Below, piece after piece: positions 33,182 through 45,701 of a stretch of DNA of 64,000 bases; within the stretch, counting starts at the first letter, position 1; each line of letters opens with the position of its first letter. The stretch is from the NCBI RefSeq assembly GCF_020360975.1, contig NW_025408672.1:3162001-3226000 (forward strand), in the 5' to 3' direction. This stretch comes from Hirsutella rhossiliensis. Its lineage: Eukaryota > Ascomycota > Sordariomycetes > Hypocreales > Ophiocordycipitaceae. The notes below the pieces were generated by a model that was not told the origin of the DNA, made no database searches, and saw nothing but the letters and a program-made list of their open reading frames with translations. The position numbers and the translations under genes are program-made.

Positions 33182-36100
33182 CGTTAAAAGCTCTTATTTA
33201 GTATAATACTATATTACTTTAAGTAATATCGTAACTATTAATATACCTATATAGTAAACTAGATTAACTAACTCTAGAGCTACTATATCGCCTTAGGATA
33301 TAATACGCGAGATTATTACTTTTTAATAAGAGGTATAGTTACTTAGGAATAAAGGAGGTAATAGATAAGTTAAGGACCTTAGAGAAGTAGTTAAACTAAA
33401 GTAGCTAGGACTATTTAACGGTACTTATAGTACTCTTTAAGACTTTCTTACTTAACTTAAGGCCTACTACCGGTTCTACCTAACGAAACTTTCGAACCTA
33501 GTTAAAAAGGTACTTTATATAGGAAATTATTTATCTAGAACGGTACTCGCTTAGTTTAGACCTATTATAAGGGACTATCTCGATAACTAACTAGTATAAT
33601 AAAATAGCGAAATAGATAAAGTCTTTATTAGTTTCTAAGGATTTAAAGAAGCTATTACTAAGGTATTTAGAATAACTAATAAAGAATAAGAAGCTAAATA
33701 GAAACTTTAAGAACTCCGATAAAAGACCTTAGTATTAGACTATACTACTAAATTCCGTTAAGTTACCTTAAAACTTAAATAGGACGATAAACCCCTTATA
33801 TCGCGATTCTACGATAGACTTAGGGAAGAAGTTAAGGACGAACTCTATAAAGAAGATCGACCTAACGGCCTCTTAAACTATATCGCTATAGTAGTACGAA
33901 TCGATAATAGATAGTATATATAACGCTAAGAAAAGAAATAAGGAAGAGGAAACTAGAACCCTTTCTATAAGAATAACTTTAACTAACACGCTAATTATAA
34001 AAAGAAGTATAAAACTCTTATTACCTATACTTATATAACTAACCTAGGTAGGATAGATCTAAATATAATATAAAAAAGTAAAGGAAAGTATTTTAACTAT
34101 AGAAAACTTAAATATTACTTTAAAGAATATAGATAACCTTATAAGGAGAAGAAAACCTACTAGGTACTAGCCTTAAAAGGTAAGAAATACTTAAACGCTA
34201 CTAATAGATAGGAACTAAAGTATAAACTCCTTAGTTAGACTATATACTATAATAATAAATATATAGTATACCTAAGTAATAAGAACGGTACTAAATAGTT
34301 CTTAAAGCTATTAAGGAAAACCCTTATAATAATATAATAAAGGGATCCTAAAATATAGAAATAAGTTAAATTCATAGAACTAGAATACCCTTACCTTAAA
34401 AGAGTCTCTTATAACTAGATTAGGAAGAACGGTAAATAATTCTAAGAAGATATACGAAATAAAAATTAATAATAATAATAAGTAGTCTATAAATAATATA
34501 ATAAAGAAGATATAGATATAGCCCTTATACTTACGAAACTTAGATAATAACCTAAGAAAGAATAACGAAGTATTAATAATATAAGCTTTAAAGAATAAGA
34601 AATACCTAGAGAAACGAAAAATAAGAACGAACTTATACTACTACCCTCGCTACTAAGGGAAAATACTATAATTAGAGAATATACTTTATACTTTAAAGAA
34701 TTTAAAGAAATACTTAAAATTAAAACCTAATAAATACCTTAAATTCTTATAGAAAACTAATAAGCTATATTAATTCGATATTAACTAATACTACGTAGAG
34801 GAAACTACGCTATAGCTATTACTATAATTAATACCTTTATAGCTCTATAACGAGAATAGTAACTATAAGGAGAATTTAAAAACAATCTATAAATACTACT
34901 TACTTATAAGCACTATAAGTATATTTTATAAATATTATACGTTTACCTAGATTATATAATATACTTCTAGATAAAGGTATAATATAACGCCTTTCTAATT
35001 AGGTTCGAAGGATAAGTACTTTTAAAACCCTACCTAAGTATAAAACTAAACTATTAGAAAATCGATTAATATTACCTAAACGACTAAGTTATATTATTAA
35101 AACCCGATTATAGTATACTACTTAAATACCGCGATAATTATAGTTTATTAATAAGATATATTTTAAAGATATATAAAATCTATAAATACGCTAAAATAAA
35201 GGAATAGTATAACGCTACTCGCTTTAAGGTATTTAAACTATTAATCTTTTAAAGACTTATATAATAAATTAAATATAATAAAGAAGATTACTATAAATAT
35301 ATATACCTAAACTATAGAGTTTATAAATATAAAAAAGTATAAGTATAATATAAACGATATAATAGTATACTAAAAGATTATTAGTAATATATATAAAGGC
35401 TATAAGCTATATTTAACTAAGGAAGAATCGATATAGAAATACTATATACGAAATAGAAAGATATAAAACGAAAACTTAACTTTTAGTATAAAAATAAATA
35501 GAATTATAAAGTATAGTATATAATTAACTACGAAGTAGTATAATATAAACGATATAGCGTTAAGAAATAAGAAATCTTTAATTAGCTATAAGAAATTAGT
35601 CTCTTAAGCCTTAATATAATACTATATAACGAAAATATAAAGAAACGATATTAATAATAAATCGAAGAAGAATACCTAAATAAAACGAATAAAGACTAAG
35701 TAAAAAATAAGGTACGCTATCTATAAAAAGGCTATAGACTAGCACAATATAATAAGATCTAAGGACCCTATATATAGTAACGGTAAGCTATAGTAACTAA
35801 ATAGTATTAGATATCTAAATCGCGGGATATTACGCCCGTATACTTTTATACTATAGCGCGATAGGTAATTACGTTTTACCTAAAGTCGTTAATTATTACC
35901 GACTTATATAGAAATATAAGAAAGATCTATATAAACTTATAAATATCGAAAGAGAGGCCTTTAACTATAATAATAGAATTATTAATATAGAGATTAATTA
36001 CCTCGATATTAATATCTAGGGCTACGATAAATAAGTTAACTTCGATATTATAGATATTAAAGAATATAACCTTATATTAAGACTTCTATAGCTATAGGAG

Positions 36101-39100
36101 AGTAACCTACTAATTAACTAGAAAACTAGCTAGCTACGTTAGAATAAAGATATAAGTTTCTAGGACTAATAGATTTAAAAGAAAGTAAAATTTTATAATA
36201 ATTTAGCTACTAAATAGGATAAAATAAATAACCGTTTAAGTAAATTATTATAGGCTTTAGCGATATAAACGAAAATAGTAACTAAACTAGCGGATATAAT
36301 AAAATCGACTAATAAGACCTATATACTAATTAATATAGCTATATAACCTAGTATCTAATATAAATAGAATAAAGGATATAATATAAAGATCTAAAGAGTT
36401 ATTACTACTCTAAGGAAAGACCTTAAATAAATTAATAAAGAGCTTAAGTTAAGGGAAACTAGCTCTTAAGAGAAAAAATAAAGCCTATAAGATAGAATAA
36501 AGAATATCCCTTAAGAATACCGGAAATATAATAAACTCTTTAAGGAAGAACTTAAGATAGGGTTACCTAAATATAGCTAATAAGACTATAAAATTTATCT
36601 TAAGGATAGAATAACGCCGACGTTTTATAAGATCTATAACTTAAACGAAAAGTAACTATAAACGTTACGCGACTACCTTAATAAGAATCTATAAAAGGGA
36701 TATATATAAACGTTAATATCTAAAGTAAGCTATCTAGTTATATTTATTTTAAAGAAAAATAGTAAGCTATAACCAGTTATTAACTATAAACGCCTAAACG
36801 ATATTATAATAAAAGACTAAATACTATTACCGCTTATATTAAAACTATAAGATCGACTATATAGTAAAAAATACTTTATAGCCCTCGATCTTAAAGGCGC
36901 TTATAACTTAATATATATAAAGAAGGGATATAAATAGATAATAGCCTTTAAAACGAAATTTAGATTATTTAAATACCTAGTAATACTATTTAGACTTATA
37001 AATATACTAGCTACCTTTTAATAGATAATTAATAATATCCTACGCGAATACTTAGATATCTTTATAGTAGTATACCTAGATAATATCTTAATCTTCTTAG
37101 ATACCTTAGAAGAATATAAGGTACTCCGCGTACTTTAGAATATAAAGTTACTAGTTAAACTAAAGAAAAGTAAGTTTTATATATAGGAAGTAGACTTCCT
37201 TAGATATACGATCTTACTAAGAGAGATATAAATATAATAAGATAAGATTAACTTAGTTAAAGAATAGCTAATACTAAAGAACGTTAAGGATATATAAAGT
37301 TTCCTAGGATTTATAAATTACTACTAACGATTTATTAAAGATTTCGGAAAGATTATAGTATTACTATACGACTTAATAAAGAAGGAAAAAGAATTTATAT
37401 AAGACGATAAAGCTAATAAAGCTTTCGATTATATTAAGACTATAATTATATAAGAACTAGTCTTAACTACCTTCGATCTAAAATAATAAATCGAACTTAA
37501 AACTAATATATTAAACTTTACTTTAGGAGTATAAATTAAATAAAAAGATAATAAAGGAAGACTATAACTAATTATATTTTACTTAAAGAAGCTATATAGT
37601 ATAGAACTTAATTACCTTATCTATAATAAAGAATTCCTTATAATTATTTAAGCTTTTAAGGAATTTCGATACTACCTTCTTAAAAGTAAATATAAAGTTA
37701 AGGTCTATATAGACTATAAGAATATCTTATATTTTATAACGATATAATAGTTAAACGGACGATAGATTTAATAGGCTAAATACTTATTAGAATTCGACTA
37801 TAAGATAATCTATAAAAAAGGAATAGAAAATAGTTAAGCTAATACCTTTAGTCGACGAAGCGACTATAATATAAGGGCACTTATAGTAAAAGGATAGCTC
37901 TTAGAAATTAACGAAAACGGGAACTATTAGTAACGATAGCTAAATATAATATTTAAAGTATAACCTAATAACTCGACTTACTAAAAGATCCTAAAATAAA
38001 TAAAAGAATATAAAGTACCGAACGGATATAATATAGGATATTTAGAAGTTCTAATATATAAAAATAAAATCTAGATACTATTAGAATTATAAGATAAAGT
38101 TATATAAAATATATATAAATATCTAATATATAGATACTAGGGAATCTAAAGAATAATAAAACGGATTAGATAATAATATAACTTCCTATAGCTTAAAGAA
38201 GTAGTATAATAAGTTATTAAAGAATATAAACTTTATATATAAAGTAAAGCTAAATAATATAAACTATATAGAGAATTATAACCGCTACTAATACTAAAGA
38301 AACTATAGGATTTAATAGCTTTTAACTATATTATAAAGCTATTACTATTAAAAGAACTTATAACTAATATTAAGTATAATAGTATATTTATTATTACTAA
38401 TAGGCTAATAAAGTATAGGTATTTCTTACTATATAAAAAAGTAAGTAATATAGAAGAGCTAGTATATATATTCCTATAAATAATTATTAGTAATTATAGA
38501 CTACTAAATAAGATTATCTTTAATAAAAGAAGTATATTTATAGCTAAGTTTTAGTAAGCTCTTATAGTATAATTAAAGACGAAATATAAGCTTAGTATAG
38601 CTTATTACCTATAAATAGATAGATAAATAAAACGACTTAACTAAACGCTTAAATAATATTTACGATACTATATTAGCTATAAATAAAATAATTAAGTTAA
38701 ATAGCTACTAATAGTATAACTAGCTTATAATAGCTTAGTTACGGAAATAACTAAGCTCTTACTAGTATATACTAATTATAGATATAACCTAGAAGTATTT
38801 AAGGTTACTCGATAAGGACTATAAGTAGAACGAGCGATACTATAAGTAGATTAGCTACGAAAATTATATAAAGAAATATAATAAGAACTTTAATTTATTA
38901 AAGAACGAATATCTACTTATTATAATCGGAAAAGATTATAGGGACTAATCTTTTAAGAGGGAGATATAGTCTACCTTATATAACGAAATATTAAAATAAA
39001 ACGACTAAGTAATAAATTAGATTTTAAGAAACTTAGACTATTTAAGGTTAAGAAAACTATTTTAAAAGTTAACTATAAACTTTCGCTATTAATAATAATA

Positions 39101-40059
39101 CGGATATACCTAATATTTTATATCTTATTATTAGAACTAGCGCTATAAAACGCTAAACTATAGGAAAAAATCGAAGTTAATAATAATTCAGAATATAAAA
39201 TAGAATAAATACTAGATATAAGAAAATAAGGTTAGTAATAAGAATACCTTATTAAGTAGAAGGGATATAAACTAAAGGAAAATACTTAGGAACTACTTAA
39301 GTACTTAACTTACTATAGTTTTCTACTTTAATAGTTCTACTAGTAAAATCTACCCTAGGTATCGTAAAATCGCTTAACGAACTAATAGCATTCTAATTAA
39401 TTATATTAAATCTACCTATAGACTAAATATCGACTACTACTTTAGATTCTTAGCGCTTAGCCTTATTAAGGTTATCTAAGGAATAAAGGCCTTAATAGAC
39501 TATCTTAGTACCCTTTATCTTTAGCTAGCGCTTTTAATAGCAAAGCCGCGCTAAATAAGCTAAGGCTTTATTTAAGTTAGCTTAAGCTTTTAATATTCGC
39601 TCCTTAGTAATTTCTTCTTCTTTATTTAATCGATCGGACTCTAGATTTATTTAGGATACTAGGAAATATATTAGCTATAAATAATAAGTAGGATAACGAA
39701 GTTACTTATAAGAGCTAATCGCTACGCCCGACGTATTATAGGAACGACCCCGCTATATATATTCGGTATACTTAAAAGATTTCTCTAGTATTTTATAGTA
39801 GAAGCCGCGTAACGAATAAAAAGAATATAGTATAACGTCGAAACTAAGACGATTAATAAACTTAGCTAAACGAATACGCTTAAGGGTCTTATAAGAACGA
39901 TCCTTTAATACGCGACTAAATATACTATTAGTAGTATATCTTAAGGGATAAAAAGGACGAAACGGGGAATATATATACGCGCGATAAGGATATATTTATA
40001 TATAGCGGCTAAGGTAGTAGTAGGTCTTATAGATAAGACTAAAAGGAGGGGAGGCATTA

Positions 40060-40529
40060 TATTACGACTATAGTTAGCGGGCCGTAAGAGAGCTAGCTAC
40101 GTTTACGTAATAAGGCGGCTCGGAATAATAGTCGGGATAAGAAGTTACTTAGGCTTAGCTTACCTAGAGCGTATATAAGCTAAGTAAGCCTTATATAGAT
40201 AGATTACTACTTAGGAGTATAGCTTACGAGTAAGCTATAGTAAGCTATAAAGGGGATTATAGCTAGGACCGTAATCTAAGGATAGTCTCTATAGGTATAT
40301 ATAGCTACCTACTTTTACTCCTTTAGATAGATAGCTCTCTAGCTTTTAATATAGATCTTTATTACGATTCTATCTCTAATTCTAATTACTTAGTTATAGT
40401 CTATAGTCTATAACCTCTAACTTATTACTAACGTAATATACTTATTATTACTTAGACCACGCCCTATTATATCTACTAATATAAACCCCTCGATAGGTTT
40501 ATCCCTTAGGAATAATACTAGTTATTATA
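40060..40529 (+). repeat. 3' LTR of the chromovirus (470 bp)
   Basis: Begins TATTACGAC and ends GTTATTATA, the same ends as the two upstream copies apart from transitions. Preceded by the purine tract at about 40,040-40,054. Confidence 0.88.
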
Positions 40530-43389
40530 GGAAGTCCCGAAGTATATTATTAATATAATACTAGAAGGTAGCGGGCGCTCTTAAGAGGCCGAAGGGCGTT
40601 ATAAGCTACTTAAATAAGCTATAGCGTATATAGAACGCTATCTTCTACTTATTACCTTCTAAGATCTATACTTTATAAAATGCCTATTTTATATCTAGCT
40701 TTATAAACTACTTTACCTTCGAGAGGTTATAGAGTATATCTAAGATTAAGGGTAAGGGGTAGCGGTCTAGCCTTATAATTACGTTTAAAGCCTTATAGTT
40801 ATAATAAAACTATATCCCGCCCCTTAGTTTACGTATAAAGAGGACTAGCGCTCTTACTTTAAAGCTACTTACTTAAATAAAACCCTTATTTAAGAGGTCC
40901 CTTAGCGTCTTTTTTAGTACTAGTAGCTCTATATATAATATACTATATAGCGGTCTAAATAATATAGGTAGTTCCTACCTCTTCTTATTAGTATAGAGTA
41001 CGATCCTATAGTCTACCCCTAGCTTATATAAGTTAAGCTTATCTACTTCCTAGGACTTAAATAGTAGTAGGAGGTCGTAAAAGCGCTTTAGTATCTACTA
41101 CTATAGCTTAAAGGGCGACTTTAGCTTCTTTATTTAAAGGGCCTTATTAATATCCGCTAGGCTAACTATATAGACCGCTATATTAGCCGCTACCTAGCCT
41201 TCCTCCTACTTTAACCGTCGTATAGTTCCTATAAAGATAAAAGTAAGGACTTCTTATACTAAGTATAAAGCTCGCACGCTTAGTTATATACTTATAAAAC
41301 CGTTATTATAGTAGACCTACTATTATATAAGCTTAAACTATAGCTTCTTTTAGTATAGAACTAAATATAACTCTATATATAATAACTAGGGTTTCCTATA
41401 TATAATATACTATATAGCGGTCCGAATAGTATAGGTAGTTCTTACCCCTTTTTATTAGTATAGAGTACGATCTTATAATCTACCCTTAGCTTATATAGGT
41501 TAAGCTTATCCGCTTCCTAGGACTTAAATAGCGGTAGGAGGTCGTAAAAGCGCTTTAGTATCTACTATTATAGCTTAGAGGGCGACTTTAGCTTCTTTAT
41601 TTAGAGGGCCTTATCGATATCCGCTAAGCTAACTATATAGACCGCTACGTTAGCCGCTACCTAGCCTTGCCCTTACTCTACCTATTATACGGTTCCTATA
41701 AAGATAAAAGTAAGGACTTCTTATACTAAGTATAAAGCTTATATACTTAGTTCTATACCTATAAAACTATTATTATAGTAGACCTACTATTATATAAGCC
41801 TAAACTATAGCTTCCTTTAATATAGAACTAAGTATAACTTTATATATAATAACTAGGGTTTCCTAAGGATTAAAGGAAACTTTAGTTAAGGGATTATATA
41901 GGCTATAATAAGCTTATAGTAACTATCGACCTCTATAGCTAGCTATATAATACCCTTAATTACTATACCCTCTATCGCGCTTAAGGCGCCCTTTACTCGC
42001 CTTAAGGCGATCTTTTCTACTAGTACTTATATCTCTTATATAAGCGCCTTATTAACTATAATATAGTACTAGTAGCCCTTATCTATAAGGGCGGTAATAA
42101 GTAAGGAGTTATTAATTATAACCTATATTAAAGTAAGCTCCTTTTCTATATAGGTAGATAATTCCTCTTTCTCTTTTACTAGTACTAGTAATTAAGGCTC
42201 TAAAGCTTATCTTTACTTTAGAGCTACTTTTTTTCTTCTAGGCCTAAGGGGGCGGAGTCCTCCTTATTATCTAAGGTAAAGAGCGGTTCTATCTTCGCTA
42301 CTTAAACCGCTATAGGCCGCTTAGCTAAAAAGAAGGGGCATTTTAATATAAAGTATATAGATACTTTATAACGTAAGTAATAGCTATTAGCCTTCCTCTT
42401 CCCGATTTCCTCGCTCGTTACTTACTTCGCCTACTACTTAAAGTATAGGGCGGTATAAGGGGTAGTTAACGGCGTCTTCTTACCGCGTTTAGCCTAGTCT
42501 ATATAGGTAGCCGATATTAAGGTATCCCTATCTATATTAATAGCCGGTTATTTATCTTATAAAGGGGCGGTAATCCCGTCGCCGCTATATAGCGTACGCT
42601 AATAGAGCTTTTAAAAACGCGGCGTTTACTTATAGCCTTAAGCTACTTTTATTAACCGGCTTATATACTTACTATAGTTAGTAGGTATAATTATAGGGAT
42701 AAGTAGCTCCTATAAGGCTAGCGTAATTAAATTCTATAGCTATATAAGCTTCGCGTTATCTTCCTATACTATAGTCCCCGCTACCTATAAGAGTATCTCT
42801 TTAAAATTAAGAAGGAATTTACTAAAGGTTTATCTATCTCTTTACTTAAGGGTCTATAGCTTATCTTACGCCTTCTCCTACTCCTATACGTTGCCGAACG
42901 TATATATAAGGTATTAGAAGAAGTCTTATAGGTCGCGTCTACCTTTAAGGCCGCCCTTATCCTAGAATCTAGAGATCCGCCGTATCTAGGGCTCCGGTAG
43001 CGTATAGAGGAGCGAATACTACGCTATATCGCGATAGCTATTTAGGCCTTATTTCTCGTTAGTTATAAACTTCGTTTATAGCCGGCTAAGGAAGAAGTAA
43101 AAGGACTCTAGCTTACTATCCTAAGTCGGCTAAGGGAGCGGCTTCCGCGTTAGTAGTATTACCGCCGTAACCGGCGTTATAGAGGTTATAAGGGTTAAAG
43201 CTAGTCTTATAGACGGCTCCCTTAGTATAGTAAGAACCTCGTCCTTCTTACTAGCCGTCGCGCTTTTAATCGCTTCTAGGATAGCTACGATACTTCCTAT
43301 CCGTCTAAGGAGGGGCGGAGTACTTCCTTAAAAGGGAGGCGCCTTCTTTAAAGAGATATCTATTAGATCTATTAGTTAATAGCTTATAC
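40530..43389 (-). mobile_element. Old Gypsy relic, Gag-protease-RT part
   Basis: Minus-strand reading: RT near 40,620-40,532 (TPFGLLRAPATF, then YYINNILRDF, continuing at 32,237 on the other side of the insertion) and Gag near 43,050-42,660 (IRRISRF, KGGLKGRRDL, TFSKFLLNFKEILL). Protease should lie between but I cannot point to its active site. An internal 467-bp tandem duplication (listed separately) disturbs the RT/upstream region. Confidence 0.75.
40930..41863. repeat. 467-bp tandem duplication inside the old Gypsy relic
   Basis: 40,930-41,396 is repeated directly at 41,397-41,863. Both copies begin TATATATAATATACTATATA and end ACTAGGGTTTCCTA. They differ by scattered transitions, so the duplication predates at least part of the RIP damage. 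Confidence 0.8.
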
Positions 43390-43575
43390 TATTACGGAGT
43401 AGGTAGAGGTATATATATAGGTACTATCTATAAGATAATATTAATAAGCTATATAGAGCTCTCTTATACGCGGCTAGCCTATATATATATATATAGGATC
43501 CGGCCCTCTATATATAACTATATAGCTTAGGCTATAGCTTAAGCCTATAACTTATAATAGTTAAAGACTCTTATA
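43390..43575 (-). repeat. 186-bp LTR, copy 2 (old Gypsy family)
   Basis: Same length as copy 1 at 23,333-23,518. It lies at the Gag side of the minus-strand Gypsy relic and is therefore its probable 5' LTR. The outer flanks of the two copies (ATATT and CTTAC) do not match, so I cannot show that they bound one original insertion. Confidence 0.68.
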
Positions 43576-45141
43576 CTTACCTCTTTTAAGAAAAGGATTT
43601 TTACTTTATAGATAAGGATATTTATTCTTTATTATAAAAAGAGAGACCTATTATAATAAAAATAAATACGCTTATAAGATAAATTTTAATATATTTTTAA
43701 CTTACTAAATTAAATATATATAACCTTAAGAGAAAAACTTTTACTATTAAAGATAGCGACTAAATAAAGCTATCTACTCTTAGTAAACCTATTATAAACT
43801 ACTATAAAGCGAACTTAAAGACTATTTAATTATTACTTAAGAAAGAGCTTATTAATCCTATATAATCTCTTTCTAGGTAAAATAGGTATAAGGTTAATTT
43901 CCTCCCTTTCCTTTAAATCCTTAATAGGACTAAAAAGATTAAGGATATTATATAGAAAATAAAGGGCGGTCTTATTACTAATATAGTTATTATAAATTTT
44001 AATAGTATTAAGGTTAGTGTAGAAATTATAACTATATATATAGTTAGTAAATCTATTAAGGTTATAAGTAGCCCTATAGTATTTAAGAAAGTACCGCTAT
44101 TTATAAATAAGCGCCTTAGTTAAATCCTAGATATAGTAAGTATAAGAGCTATTAATAATACTTAAAAGAAAGATATACTTATAAAAAGGAAATATAATAT
44201 ACTTATAAGCAGAAGTTATAATCGTTTTATAAGTTTAAATATACCCTTAATAAAGGTAAGGGTTATAAGTTCTATATAAAGTAATTAGGACTACTTAAGA
44301 GTATTTTTACCGCTTTAAACTAAGCTAAGAAAAGAAGTATTTATATAGATAAGTAATTTCTATAAGGATATAGGTTACTAGCTAACGTTTATAATAAAGG
44401 GTATAAAAGACGATCTAATTATACTAACCTAACGTGCTCTTAAGAAAGTAAGAGAAAGGAGAGTAACTATATACTTTAATCTTAATAATATTAAGAGCTT
44501 TTAATAGAACCCTTAACTAAAAGGCAATTTCTATATAAATTAGAAACCCTTAGTAACCGATATTATTTCTATTATAGACCTAGGTCTTAAAGTAACTATA
44601 GATCTATAAAAGAAGATAGTTAAAACGAGCTAAGCGAGATTAAATAAGTTAAATAGTTATTACTTAAAAGTACTTTATATAAAGAGGAAAGACCTTAGTA
44701 TAATAATTCTAAGTAAAAAGAGTAGTAGTAATAAGGGAAGGTTATAAAAGAGTAGTTAAAAAGAAGTTAACGATATTTAATAGCTCTTTAGTTTTAAGTT
44801 TAGCGGTCTTATAAGATATAATAAGGAGGAAGAGATAGTTATAAAAGGAGAAGATAAGAGGTAGCGGTCTAAAGAAATAAAAAAGATAGAAAAGAAAAGA
44901 GAAAAAAGAGGAATAAAAAAAGTAAAGAGGAGAAGAAAAGGGTAAGGATTAAATAGCTCCTTAATTAATAACTAGTAGAAAAAGCTATTTAAGTATAACC
45001 CCTAAATACGCTTAAGACCTTACTACTATAAAGGCTAGCTAAAGTAACTAATAACTATATACTTTAATAACTATTTATTCCTTTTACTATACTATCCTTC
45101 TTCCTTCTTTCTTCTTCCTTCTATATATATATATCTTAAGG
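43576..45141. other. RIP-mutated sequence, not identified
   Basis: AT-rich. A plus-strand frame near 43,690-44,500 reads with TAA/TAG stops only (for example INNTKKKDILIKRKYNI-like text) and may be a retroelement relic, but no family is recognisable. 44,780-44,960 is purine-rich. Confidence 0.4.
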
Positions 45142-45701
45142 TATATAAGTAAAAGCGGAATTTTAGGAAATTAAGGAATTACGTAAGACTACGTAATAAA
45201 GGGGAAGAAGGAGTATAAGGTAGAATTTTCAGCGGAGTTTATTAGTAGTATATTAGTATATAAAGGAGGTATTAAAGTTAATAATTCTATCTCTATCTAC
45301 TAGCGGATATACTATCTTATATATATAATTTTAGCTAAATAGAAGCACCTTTTAAGACTAGATTTAGGCTACCGTATAGCCCTAAGACTAAGGAATTTAG
45401 TAATACCTCGAGTATATTAAGAAGTGTCTTAGTTCCACTAATATTTATATTTAAAGGAGGTTAGTCGTGCTAGTATTCTTAAGAGGTCTTAGCTAGTATT
45501 CTAAGCTAGCTCTATTTCTTCGATTCCTAATTATATAATAACTAGTAACCCGTTTAATATATAATAATATATAGAATAATAAGCGATTCTTACTCTATAA
45601 TATAGAGTTTTATCTATAATTAATATACTACTTATTAGCTTATATAATCGGGAGAGTATATTATAGCTACTTTATTTTTAGTAGGAATACCGTTCCTTAT
45701 A
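45142..45701 (-). repeat. 560-bp Copia LTR, copy B
   Basis: Same family as copies A and C. To its right the minus strand carries a purine-rich tract (AAGGGAGGC) and then RNase H/RT relics, so this is the 3' LTR of a minus-strand element. Confidence 0.85.

Larger units (their letters stand above)
32238..40529 (+). mobile_element. Chromovirus-type Gypsy retrotransposon, RIP-inactivated, with an extra LTR
   Basis: LTRs of exactly 470 bp at 32,238-32,707, 32,712-33,181 and 40,060-40,529. Plus-strand relics in Gypsy order: Gag near 33,300-33,990; zinc knuckle near 34,080-34,135 with its Cys codons changed to Tyr; RT near 36,720-37,100 (VINYKRLNDIIIKD, FIALDLKGAYNLI, VVYLDNILIFLD); RNase H near 37,500-37,880; integrase near 38,300-38,800 (the HPQTDGQTERLNQTLE block now with stops); chromodomain-like end near 39,170-39,310 (YKIE, YLIKQKGYKLKENTQE). 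A purine tract, AAAAGGAGGGGAGG, precedes the last LTR. The flanking 5-mers GAAAA (left) and GGAAG (right) fit one target duplication altered by G-to-A, and removing the insert restores the host Gypsy RT frame. Confidence 0.9.
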
